A DNA stretch of 64,000 bases from Mycolicibacterium phlei (GTDB lineage Bacteria; Actinomycetota; Actinomycetes; Mycobacteriales; Mycobacteriaceae), in contig NZ_CP014475.1 of NCBI RefSeq assembly GCF_001583415.1, forward strand, positions 4,402,001-4,466,000, read 5' to 3'. Shown here piece by piece: positions 33,655 through 41,756 of this stretch. How positions within the stretch are numbered: the first letter of the stretch is position 1; each line of letters starts with the position of its first letter. Position numbers and translations under genes: made by a program. The notes below the pieces were generated by a model that had not been told where the DNA came from, did no database searches, and was given only the letters and a program-made list of their open reading frames with translations.

Positions 33655-34602
33655 TCAGACCAGACCGACGGTGTGCGGCTGGGGCGCCAGCCGCAGGAAG
33701 TGGTCCACATCGGAGCGGGCCGGAACGGCGGTACCGGGTGTCAGCAGCATCGCGGTGCCCGCGGCGATACCCAGCCGTACCGCCTCGACCAGCGGCCAGC
33801 CTCTGGTCAGCCCGACGACGATCCCGGTGACCATCGCATCACCGGCGCCGACGGCGCTGACCACCCGCGCCGGGATACCCGAAAACCGCTCGGCCGTCTG
33901 CGAAGTCACCAGCAGCGCCCCGTCGGCGCCGAGTGACACCACCACCGACTGGCTGACGCCGCGGTCGATGAGTTCGCGTGCGGCCGCGACCTGTTCGGAC
34001 TCGGTGGCCAGCTCGCGGGCGAAGTACTCGCGCAGTTCGCGCAGGCTCGGTTTGATCAGGAACGCCCCCGAGGCGATGTTGCGCAGCCCGCCGCCGGAGG
34101 CGTCGAGCACCAGCAGCGTGCCGGTCTCGCGGCAGATGTCGGCGACCCGCTGGTAGAAGTCCTGCGGCACCGACGGCGGCAGGCTGCCGCTGGCGACCAC
34201 GTAGTCGGCGGAGCCGGCCAGGGTCCGCAGTTCGTCGAGGCAGCGTTCCTGCTCGACGACGGTCAGGTGCGGGCCGGGCAGCACGAACCGGTACTGCTGG
34301 CCGCTGGTGCGCTCGGTGACGGTGAAGCTCTCCCGCGTCGCGCCGACGATCGGCACCACCCGTGCGGTCACCCCGGCCCGTGCGACGAGGTCCTCGACGA
34401 CCGCGCCGGTGGAGCCGCCGGCCGGGAACACCGCCGTGACGTCGACGCCGAGCGCCTTGGCGATGCGCGCGACGTTGATACCCCCGCCGCCGGCGTCGTG
34501 CCGGGCCTCGGAGCAACGCACCTTGCTGGTCGGCCGGATGACGTCGGCGGACGTCGCGATGTCCAGCGCGGGGTTCATCGTCAGCGTGATGATGGGGGCC
34601 AT
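33655..34602 (-). CDS. pfkB: PfkB-family 6-phosphofructokinase
   Basis: A 315-residue ribokinase-fold sugar kinase resembling the M. tuberculosis DosR-regulon protein PfkB (Rv2029c) and phosphofructokinase 2. The N-terminal ITLTMNPALD and DAGGGGINVARIAKALG are family signature 1; the catalytic aspartate is in VVSAVGAGDAMVTGI (signature 2); KPSLRELREYF is the substrate region. It would phosphorylate fructose-6-phosphate during slow growth. It is downstream of hspX, separated by a 94-base segment with alternative hairpins, and 50 bases upstream of the sensor kinase. Confidence 0.9.
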   Translation of the reverse strand: MAPIITLTMNPALDIATSADVIRPTSKVRCSEARHDAGGGGINVARIAKALGVDVTAVFPAGGSTGAVVEDLVARAGVTARVVPIVGATRESFTVTERTSGQQYRFVLPGPHLTVVEQERCLDELRTLAGSADYVVASGSLPPSVPQDFYQRVADICRETGTLLVLDASGGGLRNIASGAFLIKPSLRELREYFARELATESEQVAAARELIDRGVSQSVVVSLGADGALLVTSQTAERFSGIPARVVSAVGAGDAMVTGIVVGLTRGWPLVEAVRLGIAAGTAMLLTPGTAVPARSDVDHFLRLAPQPHTVGLV

Positions 34603-34628
34603 CGGTCTTCCCGTCTGTTAAAGCGCCG

Positions 34629-34671
34629 CGAGTTCTACACCGGGGCGGTGTAGAACTCGGTGTAGAACTCG
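34629..34671. promoter_or_regulatory. Alternative hairpins between hspX and pfkB
   Basis: The left arm CGAGTTCTACACC (34629-34641) can pair perfectly with GGTGTAGAACTCG at 34647-34659 (5-base loop) or with the second copy of the same arm at 34659-34671. The arm is therefore present once in one sense and twice in the other. It lies on the path from hspX into pfkB and may be a partial terminator, processing or stabilising structure. Confidence 0.5.
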
Positions 34672-34696
34672 GCGCGACTCGAGGACTGCTCGAGGA

Positions 34697-35143
34697 CTAT
34701 TTGGCGGCTTCGATCGGGACGCGCTTCTCGCTCGCCTGGGCCTGCTCCTCGACGACGGGGACCGTCACGGTGAGGATGCCGCTGTCGTAGGAGGCCTTGA
34801 TGTTGTCCTCGTCGGCCCCCGCGGGCAGCGCGACCGACCGGGCGAACGAACCGTAGGAGAACTCCGAACGGCCGTTGTGCTCCTTGCGTTCGGAACGTTC
34901 TGCTTTGATCGTCAGAATCCCGTCGCGCACGGTGATGTCGACGTCCTTGGCGGGATCGACGCCGGGCAGCTCGGCGCGGAGTTCGTACTTGCCGTCCTTG
35001 AGCGAATCCTCAATGCGGATGAGGTTGGCGCCGAGCGGGGTGCGCAGGGCCGCCAACGACGGGAACCCCTCGAAGAACTCCGACAGATCCGGCCAGAGCG
35101 ACAGCGGGCGGGCGGGACGATTCTGGACTGCCAACTTTCCCAT
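34697..35143 (-). CDS. hspX: Hsp20/alpha-crystallin chaperone (HspX/Acr)
   Basis: A 148-residue small heat-shock protein, ATP-independent holdase. The alpha-crystallin domain covers about residues 42-135: IRIEDSLKDGKYELRAELPGVDP, DITVRDGILTIKAERSE, FSYGSFARSVALP and the conserved YDSGILTVTVP before the short tail. The N-terminal LSLWPDLSEFFEGFPSLAALR matches the mycobacterial HspX type (Rv2031c), the best known DosR target. Two good DosR boxes lie upstream, shared with the divergent PEP synthase gene. Confidence 0.95.
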   Translation of the reverse strand: MGKLAVQNRPARPLSLWPDLSEFFEGFPSLAALRTPLGANLIRIEDSLKDGKYELRAELPGVDPAKDVDITVRDGILTIKAERSERKEHNGRSEFSYGSFARSVALPAGADEDNIKASYDSGILTVTVPVVEEQAQASEKRVPIEAAK

Positions 35144-35228
35144 GATTCACACTCCTCAACCAATCCTGAATGTGCGAATCCCCAATGGGGACAACAGAAA
35201 TATCACCACCGATCCCGGTCGCGCCAAT

Positions 35229-35264
35229 AGGGACTGAAGTCCCTGCGGTTGGGGACTTTGCGCC
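35229..35264. promoter_or_regulatory. Two DosR boxes in the hspX/ppsA divergent promoter
   Basis: AGGGACTGAAGTCCCT (35229-35244) is a perfect palindrome around GGGACT/AGTCCC. TTGGGGACTTTGCGCC (35249-35264) matches the consensus with GCGCC as the second half. Spacing between centres is about 20 bases, as in paired DosR sites. They lie 86 bases from hspX and 38 bases from ppsA. Confidence 0.82.
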
Positions 35265-35301
35265 GCTGTCGTGACGTCATCCGCACGCGGATGCTTGGGG
35301 C

Positions 35302-37557
35302 ATGCGGTACGTGGCTGACATCACCGCCCTGCGGATCTCCGATGCCGAGGAGGCCGGCGGCAAGGGCGCGAACATGGGCGAGCTGGTCGCCGCCGGGCTG
35401 CCCGTGCCGCCGGGGTTCGTGCTGCTGCGCGACTGCTACCTGGACTCGATACGGGCCGCCGGGATCGACACCGAGGTGGCCGCCCGTCACACCGAGGCGC
35501 TCGGCGCCGTCGACGACCAGGCCCGGCTCACCGAGCTGAGCGCGCAACTGCAGAGCCTCGTGCGCAGGGCCGGGCTGTGCGACGACGTACGCGCCGCGGT
35601 GCTCGCGGCCTACCACGGGCTGGGCGACGACGCGATGGTCGCCGTGCGCTCGTCGGCCACCGGCGAGGACGGCCGCGACGCGTCGTTCGCCGGGATGAAC
35701 GCCTCGTTCACCAACATCCGCGGCGACGACGCGCTGATCGACGCGGTGCTGCGGTGCTGGATGTCGTTGTTCAGCCCGCGGGTGATCACCTACCGGGCCA
35801 GCCGGGGCTTCACCGAACCGCCGGCGATGGCTGTCGTGGTGCAGCGGATGATCAACTCCGCCAAGGCCGGTGTCGCGTTCACCGCGGACCCCAGCACCGG
35901 CGACACCGACCGCATCGTGATCGAGGCCGCGTTCGGCCTCGGCGAGGTGGTGGTGTCCGGCAAGGTCGAACCCGACACCTACGTGGTGGACAAGCAGACC
36001 CTCGAAACGCTCGACGTCCGGGTGGGCCACCAGTCGTTCAAGATCGTGCGCGGCGCCGACGGCCGCGACCAGACCGTCGAGCTCGGCGCCGACGAGGCCG
36101 ACGCCCGGGTGCTCGACGACGCCGAACTGCGCCGCATCGCCGAACTGGCGGTGGCCACCGAGCGGCACAACAACTGTCCGCAGGACACCGAGTGGGCGAT
36201 CGAGGCCGGCCAGACCTATCTGGTTCAGGCCCGGCCGATCACCACCCTCAAGACCTCCGCACCGGACCGAACGGTACTGGCACAAGGCCTGCCCGCCGCA
36301 CCGGGCACGGCAACCGGTCCGGTGCGGACCCTAACCTCCCCCGACGACGGGGCGCGGCTGCGCGACGGCGAGATCCTCGTCGCCCCGATGACCAACCCGG
36401 ACTGGCTGCCGACGATCCGGCGTGCCGCCGGGCTGGTCACCGACACCGGGGGCATGACATGTCACGCCGCGATCGTGGCGCGCGAGTTGGGTGTGCCGTG
36501 CATCGTCGGGGCCCGCACCGCCACCAAGGATCTGTGCGACGGCACCGTGGTCACCGTCGACGGCTCCCGCGGCCAGGTGCTGGCCGGCCGGGTCGAGGAG
36601 CCGACAGTGTCGGTGCGCGAACCGGTTCCCGCTTCCGCAGCGCCTGCGGTGGAGGTCACCGCGACCCGCATCTACGTCAACCTCGCGATGCCCGACAGCG
36701 CCGAGGCGGTGGCGACCCAACCGGTCGACGGCGTCGGCCTGCTGCGCGCGGAGTTCATGTTGACCGAGGCGCTGCAGGGCCGGCATCCGCGCGACCTGAT
36801 CGCGCGCGGCGAGCAGGACGAGCTGGTGGACCGGCTGGCCGCCTCGGTGGGCCGGATCGCCGCGGCGTTCGCCCCGCGCCCGGTGGTGTACCGGGCAACC
36901 GACTTCCGCAGCAACGAGTTCCGCGGCCTGGCCGGCGGTGAGAACTACGAGCCCGTCGAGCACAACCCGATGATCGGGTACCGCGGCTGCTACCGCTACA
37001 TCAAGGAACCGGATTTGTTCGCGCTGGAGCTGACCGCGCTGGCGCGGGTCCGCGAGCACTCGCCCAACGTGCACCTGATGATCCCGTTCGTGCGGACCCG
37101 GTGGGAGCTCGAGGAGTGCCTGAAACTCGTCGACCGCAGCCCGCTGGGCCGCCAGCGCGGCCTGCACCGCTGGGTGATGGCCGAGGTGCCGTCGGTGGTG
37201 TACTGGCTGCCCGAGTACGTCGGCATGGGTATCGACGGGGTCTCGATCGGCAGCAACGACCTGACCCAGTTGATGCTCGGGGTGGACCGTGACTCCGACA
37301 TCTGCGCCGAGCTGTTCGACGAGTCCGACGCCGCGGTGCTCGACGCCATCGGCCGGATCATCGGTACCGCACGCGATCTCGGGATCACGTCCTCGCTGTG
37401 CGGGCAGGCTCCGTCGACGCGACCGGAGTTCGCCGAACACCTGGTCCGGATGGGCATCACGTCGGTGTCGGTGAACCCGGATGCCGCCGGCGCCGCCCGC
37501 CGGGTGATCGCGGCGGCCGAGAAGCGGCTACTGCTGGAAGCGGCCCGGCAGAACTGA
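35302..37557 (+). CDS. ppsA: Phosphoenolpyruvate synthase
   Basis: A 751-residue PEP synthase (pyruvate + ATP to PEP + AMP + Pi). The N-terminal PPDK ATP-binding domain has GGKGANMGELVAAGLPVPPGFV and VRSSATGEDGRDASFAGM; the swivelling phosphohistidine domain has GGMTCHAAIVARELGVPCIVG with the catalytic His after TC; the C-terminal PEP/pyruvate barrel has GIDGVSIGSNDLTQ and the cysteine of SLCGQAPS. It lets cells feed gluconeogenesis from pyruvate. It is divergent from hspX and probably DosR-controlled, as the nearest box is 38 bases upstream. Confidence 0.93.
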   Translation: MRYVADITALRISDAEEAGGKGANMGELVAAGLPVPPGFVLLRDCYLDSIRAAGIDTEVAARHTEALGAVDDQARLTELSAQLQSLVRRAGLCDDVRAAVLAAYHGLGDDAMVAVRSSATGEDGRDASFAGMNASFTNIRGDDALIDAVLRCWMSLFSPRVITYRASRGFTEPPAMAVVVQRMINSAKAGVAFTADPSTGDTDRIVIEAAFGLGEVVVSGKVEPDTYVVDKQTLETLDVRVGHQSFKIVRGADGRDQTVELGADEADARVLDDAELRRIAELAVATERHNNCPQDTEWAIEAGQTYLVQARPITTLKTSAPDRTVLAQGLPAAPGTATGPVRTLTSPDDGARLRDGEILVAPMTNPDWLPTIRRAAGLVTDTGGMTCHAAIVARELGVPCIVGARTATKDLCDGTVVTVDGSRGQVLAGRVEEPTVSVREPVPASAAPAVEVTATRIYVNLAMPDSAEAVATQPVDGVGLLRAEFMLTEALQGRHPRDLIARGEQDELVDRLAASVGRIAAAFAPRPVVYRATDFRSNEFRGLAGGENYEPVEHNPMIGYRGCYRYIKEPDLFALELTALARVREHSPNVHLMIPFVRTRWELEECLKLVDRSPLGRQRGLHRWVMAEVPSVVYWLPEYVGMGIDGVSIGSNDLTQLMLGVDRDSDICAELFDESDAAVLDAIGRIIGTARDLGITSSLCGQAPSTRPEFAEHLVRMGITSVSVNPDAAGAARRVIAAAEKRLLLEAARQN

Positions 37558-38037
37558 TTACAGACCCTTGGGCGTGTCGATGAGCCGCAGGGCGTTGTCC
37601 AGATTGCGCTGCGCCTGCTCGAGGGTGGCCGGGAACTCGCCCACGTAGCTGTTCATCGACCCGGCGGCCGCCGACAGGCACATGTGCGCCGCCTGGTGGC
37701 CGTCCTCGATCGCGGCCTCCAGATTGCTCGTCAGCTCCGGGTTCGGGGCGGGCAGATGCTGGCGGATGTCCACCGCCGTCGCGTCGTGCATCTGCTGGCA
37801 CGCCTGGCGCAGCTTCTCCGCGTCGTAGGTGTCCATCGCGTCGCGGGTATCGGCCAGCGCGGTGCGGAACCGGGTGACCGGCCCACGGGCGCCGTCCCAC
37901 CACTGCGCCGTCTCTGCGCGCGCCTGTTCCTCCTGGGAGGGAACCGATTCCGTGCGCACCAGTACCACCGCCACCACGGCGGCGGCGATGAGCGCGACGA
38001 TGACGCCGACGCCGGCCAGGGCCCACTTCGTGCGCAT
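37558..38037 (-). CDS. Membrane-anchored protein of unknown function
   Basis: A 159-residue protein with one N-terminal membrane anchor (WALAGVGVIVALIAAAVVAVVLV) and an extracytoplasmic helical part with two cysteines (RQACQQMHDA and AHMCLSAAAGS) that may form a disulphide. The helical mature region is rich in Ala, Gln and Asp with repeats of about seven residues. It is convergent with ppsA, the stop codon lying immediately beyond the ppsA stop, and follows the Rv1733c-like gene by 62 bases on the same strand. I do not recognise a family. Confidence 0.7.
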   Translation of the reverse strand: MRTKWALAGVGVIVALIAAAVVAVVLVRTESVPSQEEQARAETAQWWDGARGPVTRFRTALADTRDAMDTYDAEKLRQACQQMHDATAVDIRQHLPAPNPELTSNLEAAIEDGHQAAHMCLSAAAGSMNSYVGEFPATLEQAQRNLDNALRLIDTPKGL

Positions 38038-38099
38038 GGCTCAGTCCTCTCTGTCGACGCGCCGAAGGCGCGGGACCTTGTGCACCCCGGACAGCGCGA

Positions 38100-38693
38100 T
38101 CACGGCTGTGATCCGGCCCGTCCGCCGTAACCGTCGACCAGATAAGCCAATTCGCGTTCCCAGGCCCGGCTGCGCTGGCGCGCCAGCGCGGTGTGGATCA
38201 GGCCGGCCAGCCCGGCCAGCCCGGCGACCATGCCCACCCAGGAACCGATCCCGGCCATGGTGGCGTCGACGGAGGCGGCCCACTCCGGCTTCGGCGGCAG
38301 CGTCGGCTGCCCCTCGTCGTTCACCCAGATGTCGACGGGGTCGTCGGACCGCGCGGAGGGCGCCACCTCGACGGTCCCGGTGTGCGCGACGCCGTTGTGC
38401 TGCCAGACCACCGGGGCGCGGAACACCAGCCGGTTGCGCTCGGACGTGCTGGTCGGCTCGTCGACGATGGTGGCAGCCACCTGGTGCCTGCTCGCGCGTT
38501 CGGCCGCGTAGTCGCTGCTCTTGCCGTCGTAGACGGCGGTGCCGATCGCCCCGGCTACCGACAGCAGCAGCACCGCCGTGACCGTCAGCGCGATGTGGCT
38601 GACGGCCTCCCAGCGGTCGCTGCGCCGCACCAGCGGGTTACGCCCGGCCAGGACCGTCAGCCAGCGACGGGTGGCACTGGGTTTGGGCGACAT
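38100..38693 (-). CDS. Rv1733c-like two-helix membrane protein
   Basis: A 197-residue protein with two transmembrane helices (about 29-52, AVSHIALTVTAVLLLSVAGA, and about 150-172, GSWVGMVAGLAGLAGLI) enclosing an external domain. The start LAGRNPLVRRSDRWEA and the VVWQHNGVAHTGTVEVA and DDPVDIWVNDEGQ stretches are typical of the Rv1733c family, a DosR-regulon membrane antigen of M. tuberculosis with unknown job. A DosR-type palindrome in the correct orientation lies about 76 bases upstream. Confidence 0.85.
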   Translation of the reverse strand: MSPKPSATRRWLTVLAGRNPLVRRSDRWEAVSHIALTVTAVLLLSVAGAIGTAVYDGKSSDYAAERASRHQVAATIVDEPTSTSERNRLVFRAPVVWQHNGVAHTGTVEVAPSARSDDPVDIWVNDEGQPTLPPKPEWAASVDATMAGIGSWVGMVAGLAGLAGLIHTALARQRSRAWERELAYLVDGYGGRAGSQP

Positions 38694-38768
38694 TCACCGA
38701 CCTCCAATGCGGGACAACAGGTTTTGCCCAAGTTGATCTGATCGTTTCACCGCCACCCGGATCGCGGA

Positions 38769-38818
38769 CAGGGCCGAACGTCCCGGATCGGACCCCGCTG
38801 CGAGGGACCAACGGCCCT
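38769..38818. promoter_or_regulatory. Two DosR boxes in a divergent promoter
   Basis: CAGGGCCGAACGTCCCGG (38769-38786) reads GGGACGTTCGGCCC on the minus strand and faces the Rv1733c-like gene. AGGGACCAACGGCCCT (38803-38818) faces the short Usp gene, 34 bases before its ATG. Both fit GGGAC-N4-GNCCC. Confidence 0.78.
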
Positions 38819-38852
38819 GCTCCCGGTGCAGCGGTGTGGGTACGGTCACGTC

Positions 38853-39167
38853 ATGTCGGAGAACCCAGTTGTCGTCGGGGTCGACGGATCGGAATCTGCT
38901 GCCGATGCGGCGATCTGGGCCGCCGGAATCGCCCGGCGCTACGGCGCCGTGCTGGAACCGTGGACCGCCCGCCACCCCGATGTCACGGTCCGCTACTACC
39001 TGGAGCCGGAGGCCGCCACCAAGGCGCTGCTACTCCACGCCGGGGAGGCGCAACTGGTGGTGGTCGGCGGGCGGCGCCGAGCAGCGGTGCTCAACACGCT
39101 GCTCGGCTCCACCAGCCTCAACCTGCTGCATCACTGCCCGGTGCCGGTGATGGTCTGCCACCGTTAG
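38853..39167 (+). CDS. Short universal stress protein with an internal deletion
   Basis: A 104-residue UspA-fold protein. The first strand and helix (VVVGVDGSESAADAAIWAA) and the ATP-site end (VVVGGRRRAAVLNTLLGSTSLNLLHHCPVPVMVC) are normal, but the segment between them is about 40 residues shorter than in the roughly 145-residue family: the chain goes from RYGAVLE directly to PWTARHPDVTV. The nucleotide motif GxRRxxxx-GS is altered (GGRRRAAVLNTLLGS). Whether it folds as a dimer partner or is degenerate is open. It overlaps the convergent hibernation-factor gene by 4 bases at the stops. It is probably DosR-controlled. Confidence 0.78.
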   Translation: MSENPVVVGVDGSESAADAAIWAAGIARRYGAVLEPWTARHPDVTVRYYLEPEAATKALLLHAGEAQLVVVGGRRRAAVLNTLLGSTSLNLLHHCPVPVMVCHR

Positions 39168-39922
39168 TCGGCGAGGCTGATCAGACCGTAGTTGCCGTCG
39201 TAGCGCAGGTGCAGCACGCTGGCGCGGCCCTGCTCGGCGTCGATGAAGAACAGGAACGGCAGGCCGATGATCTCCAGGCGTTCCTTGGCGTCGTCGAGGC
39301 TCAGGGTCGGTGCCGGCGCCGGGCTCAGGCTGACCGGCGCCACCGACGGCGCGTGCTCGTTCTCGGTGGCCGGATTGACCTGCGCCAGCCGGTAGCCGGA
39401 CTCCCCGTCGTGGTAGAGGACGCCGGCGATGCCGCTGCCCTCCTCGACGAACAGGTAGAAGTCGTAGTCGAGCAGCTCGAGATCCCACACCGCCTCGTCA
39501 ATCGTGCACTCAGACGGCGCGACCGACTTGTGCCGCACGATCTGGCGTTCCTCCATCGGGATCCGCGGGAACTGGCGGGCCGCGCGGTGCTCGGCGTGGC
39601 GGCGGGCCTCACGGGGACCCGCGATGTCGTGCAGGCGGCGCTTGAGCCGGGCCTCGAGCTGGTCGACGGCCTCACGGACGGAGGATCCCTCGACCTGGGC
39701 ACGGATCAGACGGCCGTCGACGTCGATGTTGGCCTGCGCGATCACCGGGTTGGTCTCCGAGGGCTCGCCGTGCCGGGTCAGTTTCACCCGCGCCTGCAGC
39801 ACCCGCTTGCCGGTCTGCGCCAGCACGTCGGAGATCCGCTCGCGGGCGTACTCGGCGGCACCGGGCAGGTGTCCGCGGGTGGTGACGATGACCTCTGTTG
39901 TGGAATCCGTTGAGCTGACCAT
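39164..39922 (-). CDS. Long-form ribosome hibernation factor (RafS-like)
   Basis: A 252-residue protein with an N-terminal S30AE/HPF domain (EVIVTTRGHLPGAAEYARERI, then KLTRHGEPSETNPVIAQANIDVDG) and a C-terminal dimerisation part (DLELLDYDFYLFVEEGSGIAGVLYHDGESGYRL). It resembles the hypoxia-induced RafS of M. smegmatis, which binds and preserves ribosomes. I choose the ATG at 39922: an in-frame ATG at 39964 exists but would leave the DosR box at 39976 no room for a promoter, and the residues between do not look like the family. Confidence 0.87.
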   Translation of the reverse strand: MVSSTDSTTEVIVTTRGHLPGAAEYARERISDVLAQTGKRVLQARVKLTRHGEPSETNPVIAQANIDVDGRLIRAQVEGSSVREAVDQLEARLKRRLHDIAGPREARRHAEHRAARQFPRIPMEERQIVRHKSVAPSECTIDEAVWDLELLDYDFYLFVEEGSGIAGVLYHDGESGYRLAQVNPATENEHAPSVAPVSLSPAPAPTLSLDDAKERLEIIGLPFLFFIDAEQGRASVLHLRYDGNYGLISLAD

Positions 39923-39975
39923 AATTTCATCCAACCGGGGTTCGGCGTGGTCAGCGAGGGCCAAAGGTCCCCGCC

Positions 39976-39995
39976 TTGGGGACGTCAGTCCCCTG
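39976..39995. promoter_or_regulatory. DosR box upstream of the hibernation-factor gene
   Basis: TTGGGGACGTCAGTCCCCTG is a near-perfect palindrome (GGGGACGTCAGTCCCC) 54 bases before the chosen start. It lies across the last codons and stop of the upstream hydrolase gene. A further half-site GGTCCCC precedes it at 39967. Confidence 0.8.
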
Positions 39996-40914
39996 GCGCC
40001 AGGTGCCGGGTCAGGAACTGAAGGTGCGTCTCGATGACCCGGTCACGGATCTGCCCGTGGTACATCTCGAAGTGGCGTGCCCCGAACTCGATGATCTCGT
40101 GGTCCGGCACGTGTGCGATCGCCCGCCGGACGAAGGCGCTGGAGATCACCTCGTCGTCGCGGGCCAGGGTGACCAGAACCGGTGCGCTGATGCGGCTGAG
40201 CACACGCGGGCCGAGCCGCGGTGCGGTGAACAGAAACCGCGGCGCGACCTCGTTGCGCCAGGTGGGTGAGCCGTCCTCGAGATCGGCGAACAGGCCGGCC
40301 AGTTCCGGGTCGGCGAACACCGCGTGGCCGGGCCTGCCGTACACCGGGATGTAGTGCGGCGTGGCCCGCGCCATCCCGCGGGCGGCGTCGACGACGGCGT
40401 GTCCGAGCAGGCATGCGCCGGCCACCGCGATGCGCGCGGGACTCATCCGCAGGTGCGGCGGCACGTACCGGCCGCGCATACCGCGGATCAGGTCGATGCC
40501 CGGCACGTTCGCGACGACCGCGGCGAGGCGGTGGTCGTCGGCGGCCACCGCCAGCACGTGGGCGCCGCCCAGCGACGTCCCCCACAGCGCGACGCGGCGG
40601 TCATCGATGTCGGCGCGGGAGCGCAGGTAGGTCAGCGCGTTGCGGACGTCCTCGCGCTGGCGACCGGAGTCGACGAGCCCGCGGGGCTCACCGCCGCTGA
40701 CCCCCAGATGCCGGTAGTCGAACGTCAGCGCGGCGAACCCGGCGTCGGCGAACGCCGCGGCGAAGTCGGGCACGATCCAGTCCATGGTCGCCGAAAAGCC
40801 CTGCGCGAGAACGACCCCCGGCGTGACAGCGCGGTCTGCGGGGCGGTACAGCGTGCCCACGACGACGGTGCCGCCGGACCCGAACGAGACCTGCTCGGCA
40901 GTCGTCGGCGCCAC
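39985..40914 (-). CDS. Alpha/beta hydrolase (dienelactone-hydrolase/peptidase-like)
   Basis: A 309-residue serine hydrolase. The nucleophile elbow is LWGTSLGGAHVL, the acid is likely the Asp in TLARDDEVISS and the histidine is in GARHFEMYHG. A strongly hydrophobic early strand (PGVVLAQGFSATMDW) and FDYRHLGVSGGEPRG are typical of the YcjY/S9-like group. The substrate is not known. It is 13 bases downstream of the tandem Usp gene on the same strand, so it belongs to the Rv2004c-like/Usp operon. Confidence 0.83.
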   Translation of the reverse strand: MAPTTAEQVSFGSGGTVVVGTLYRPADRAVTPGVVLAQGFSATMDWIVPDFAAAFADAGFAALTFDYRHLGVSGGEPRGLVDSGRQREDVRNALTYLRSRADIDDRRVALWGTSLGGAHVLAVAADDHRLAAVVANVPGIDLIRGMRGRYVPPHLRMSPARIAVAGACLLGHAVVDAARGMARATPHYIPVYGRPGHAVFADPELAGLFADLEDGSPTWRNEVAPRFLFTAPRLGPRVLSRISAPVLVTLARDDEVISSAFVRRAIAHVPDHEIIEFGARHFEMYHGQIRDRVIETHLQFLTRHLAPGD

Positions 40915-40927
40915 GGCACTGTCCCCG

Positions 40928-41743
40928 TCAGACCGGTCGGCAGATCAGCGTCGGCACCGGCGAGTGGTGCAGCAGGTTCAGGCCCGTCGACCCGAGCACC
41001 GCGCCTGCCAGCACACCGCGTCCGCGGCTGCCGACGACCACCAGCTGCGCGTCGGCGAGGTGGCGCAGCAGCGCCCGGCTCGGCTTGTCGTCCTCGACGA
41101 CGACCCGCACGGACACCCCCGGGTACCGGCGGGTCAGCGGTTCCAGCACCGCCCGCGGGTCCTCGTGCGACGAGCGGTGGGTCGAGTGCACGGCGACCAG
41201 GTCGACGCCGAGGGCGTCGGCCAGTTCGAAGGCGGTGTCGAGCGCGGGCCGGGCGTCGGCGTCCGCGGTCACCCCGACGACGATGGGCGCCCCGCTGGGC
41301 GAGCCGGCCACACCCCGCCACGCCACCACCGGGCACCGGGCCCGCTCCACCACGGTCAGCGTGGTGGAGCCGACCAGCACGGCGGCGCCGACCGACATCT
41401 TGTCCGAACCCAGCACCACCAGCTTCGCGGTGGCCGAGAGCGCGACCAGCACCTCGTCGACGGGCTCGGGAAAGTAGCCGGTCTGCAGCGGCAGGTCGGG
41501 GTGCTCGGCGCGGATCGCCTTCTCGGCCGCGGCCAGCACCACCTCCGGGGGATCGGCGGCCGCCTCGGTGGCCGCCCGCACCGCGGCGATCAGGTCCGAC
41601 GGGTTGTGCCCGGGATCCGGCCGGGCGTGCACGACATGGACCGGGACACCGAGCCTCTCGGCGACCGCGGCCGCCCACCGGGCCGCGGTGCGGGCCTCCT
41701 CGGAGCCGTCGACCCCCACCACGACCGGACGTTGTTCCGTCAT
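40928..41743 (-). CDS. Tandem universal stress protein
   Basis: A 271-residue protein of two Usp domains. Domain 1 starts VVVGVDGSEEARTAARWAA and ends GSDKMSVGAAVLVGSTTLTVVERARCPVV; domain 2 starts IVVGVTADADARPALDTAFE and ends with a full ATP motif, GSRGRGVLAGAVLGSTGLNLLHHSPVPTLIC (G-2x-G-9x-GS). Tandem Usps bind ATP or cAMP and affect growth arrest in mycobacteria (Rv2623, Rv2005c). The start is the ATG at 41743, close after the Rv2004c-like gene (13 bases). Confidence 0.92.
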   Translation of the reverse strand: MTEQRPVVVGVDGSEEARTAARWAAAVAERLGVPVHVVHARPDPGHNPSDLIAAVRAATEAAADPPEVVLAAAEKAIRAEHPDLPLQTGYFPEPVDEVLVALSATAKLVVLGSDKMSVGAAVLVGSTTLTVVERARCPVVAWRGVAGSPSGAPIVVGVTADADARPALDTAFELADALGVDLVAVHSTHRSSHEDPRAVLEPLTRRYPGVSVRVVVEDDKPSRALLRHLADAQLVVVGSRGRGVLAGAVLGSTGLNLLHHSPVPTLICRPV

Positions 41744-41756
41744 CGCCGCCTCTCGA

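Noticed and set aside
35176..35194. TCCCCAATGGGGA palindrome as a third DosR box near hspX
   Set aside because: The half-sites point the wrong way (CCC-GGG instead of GGGAC-GTCCC), so it does not fit the consensus; role unknown.
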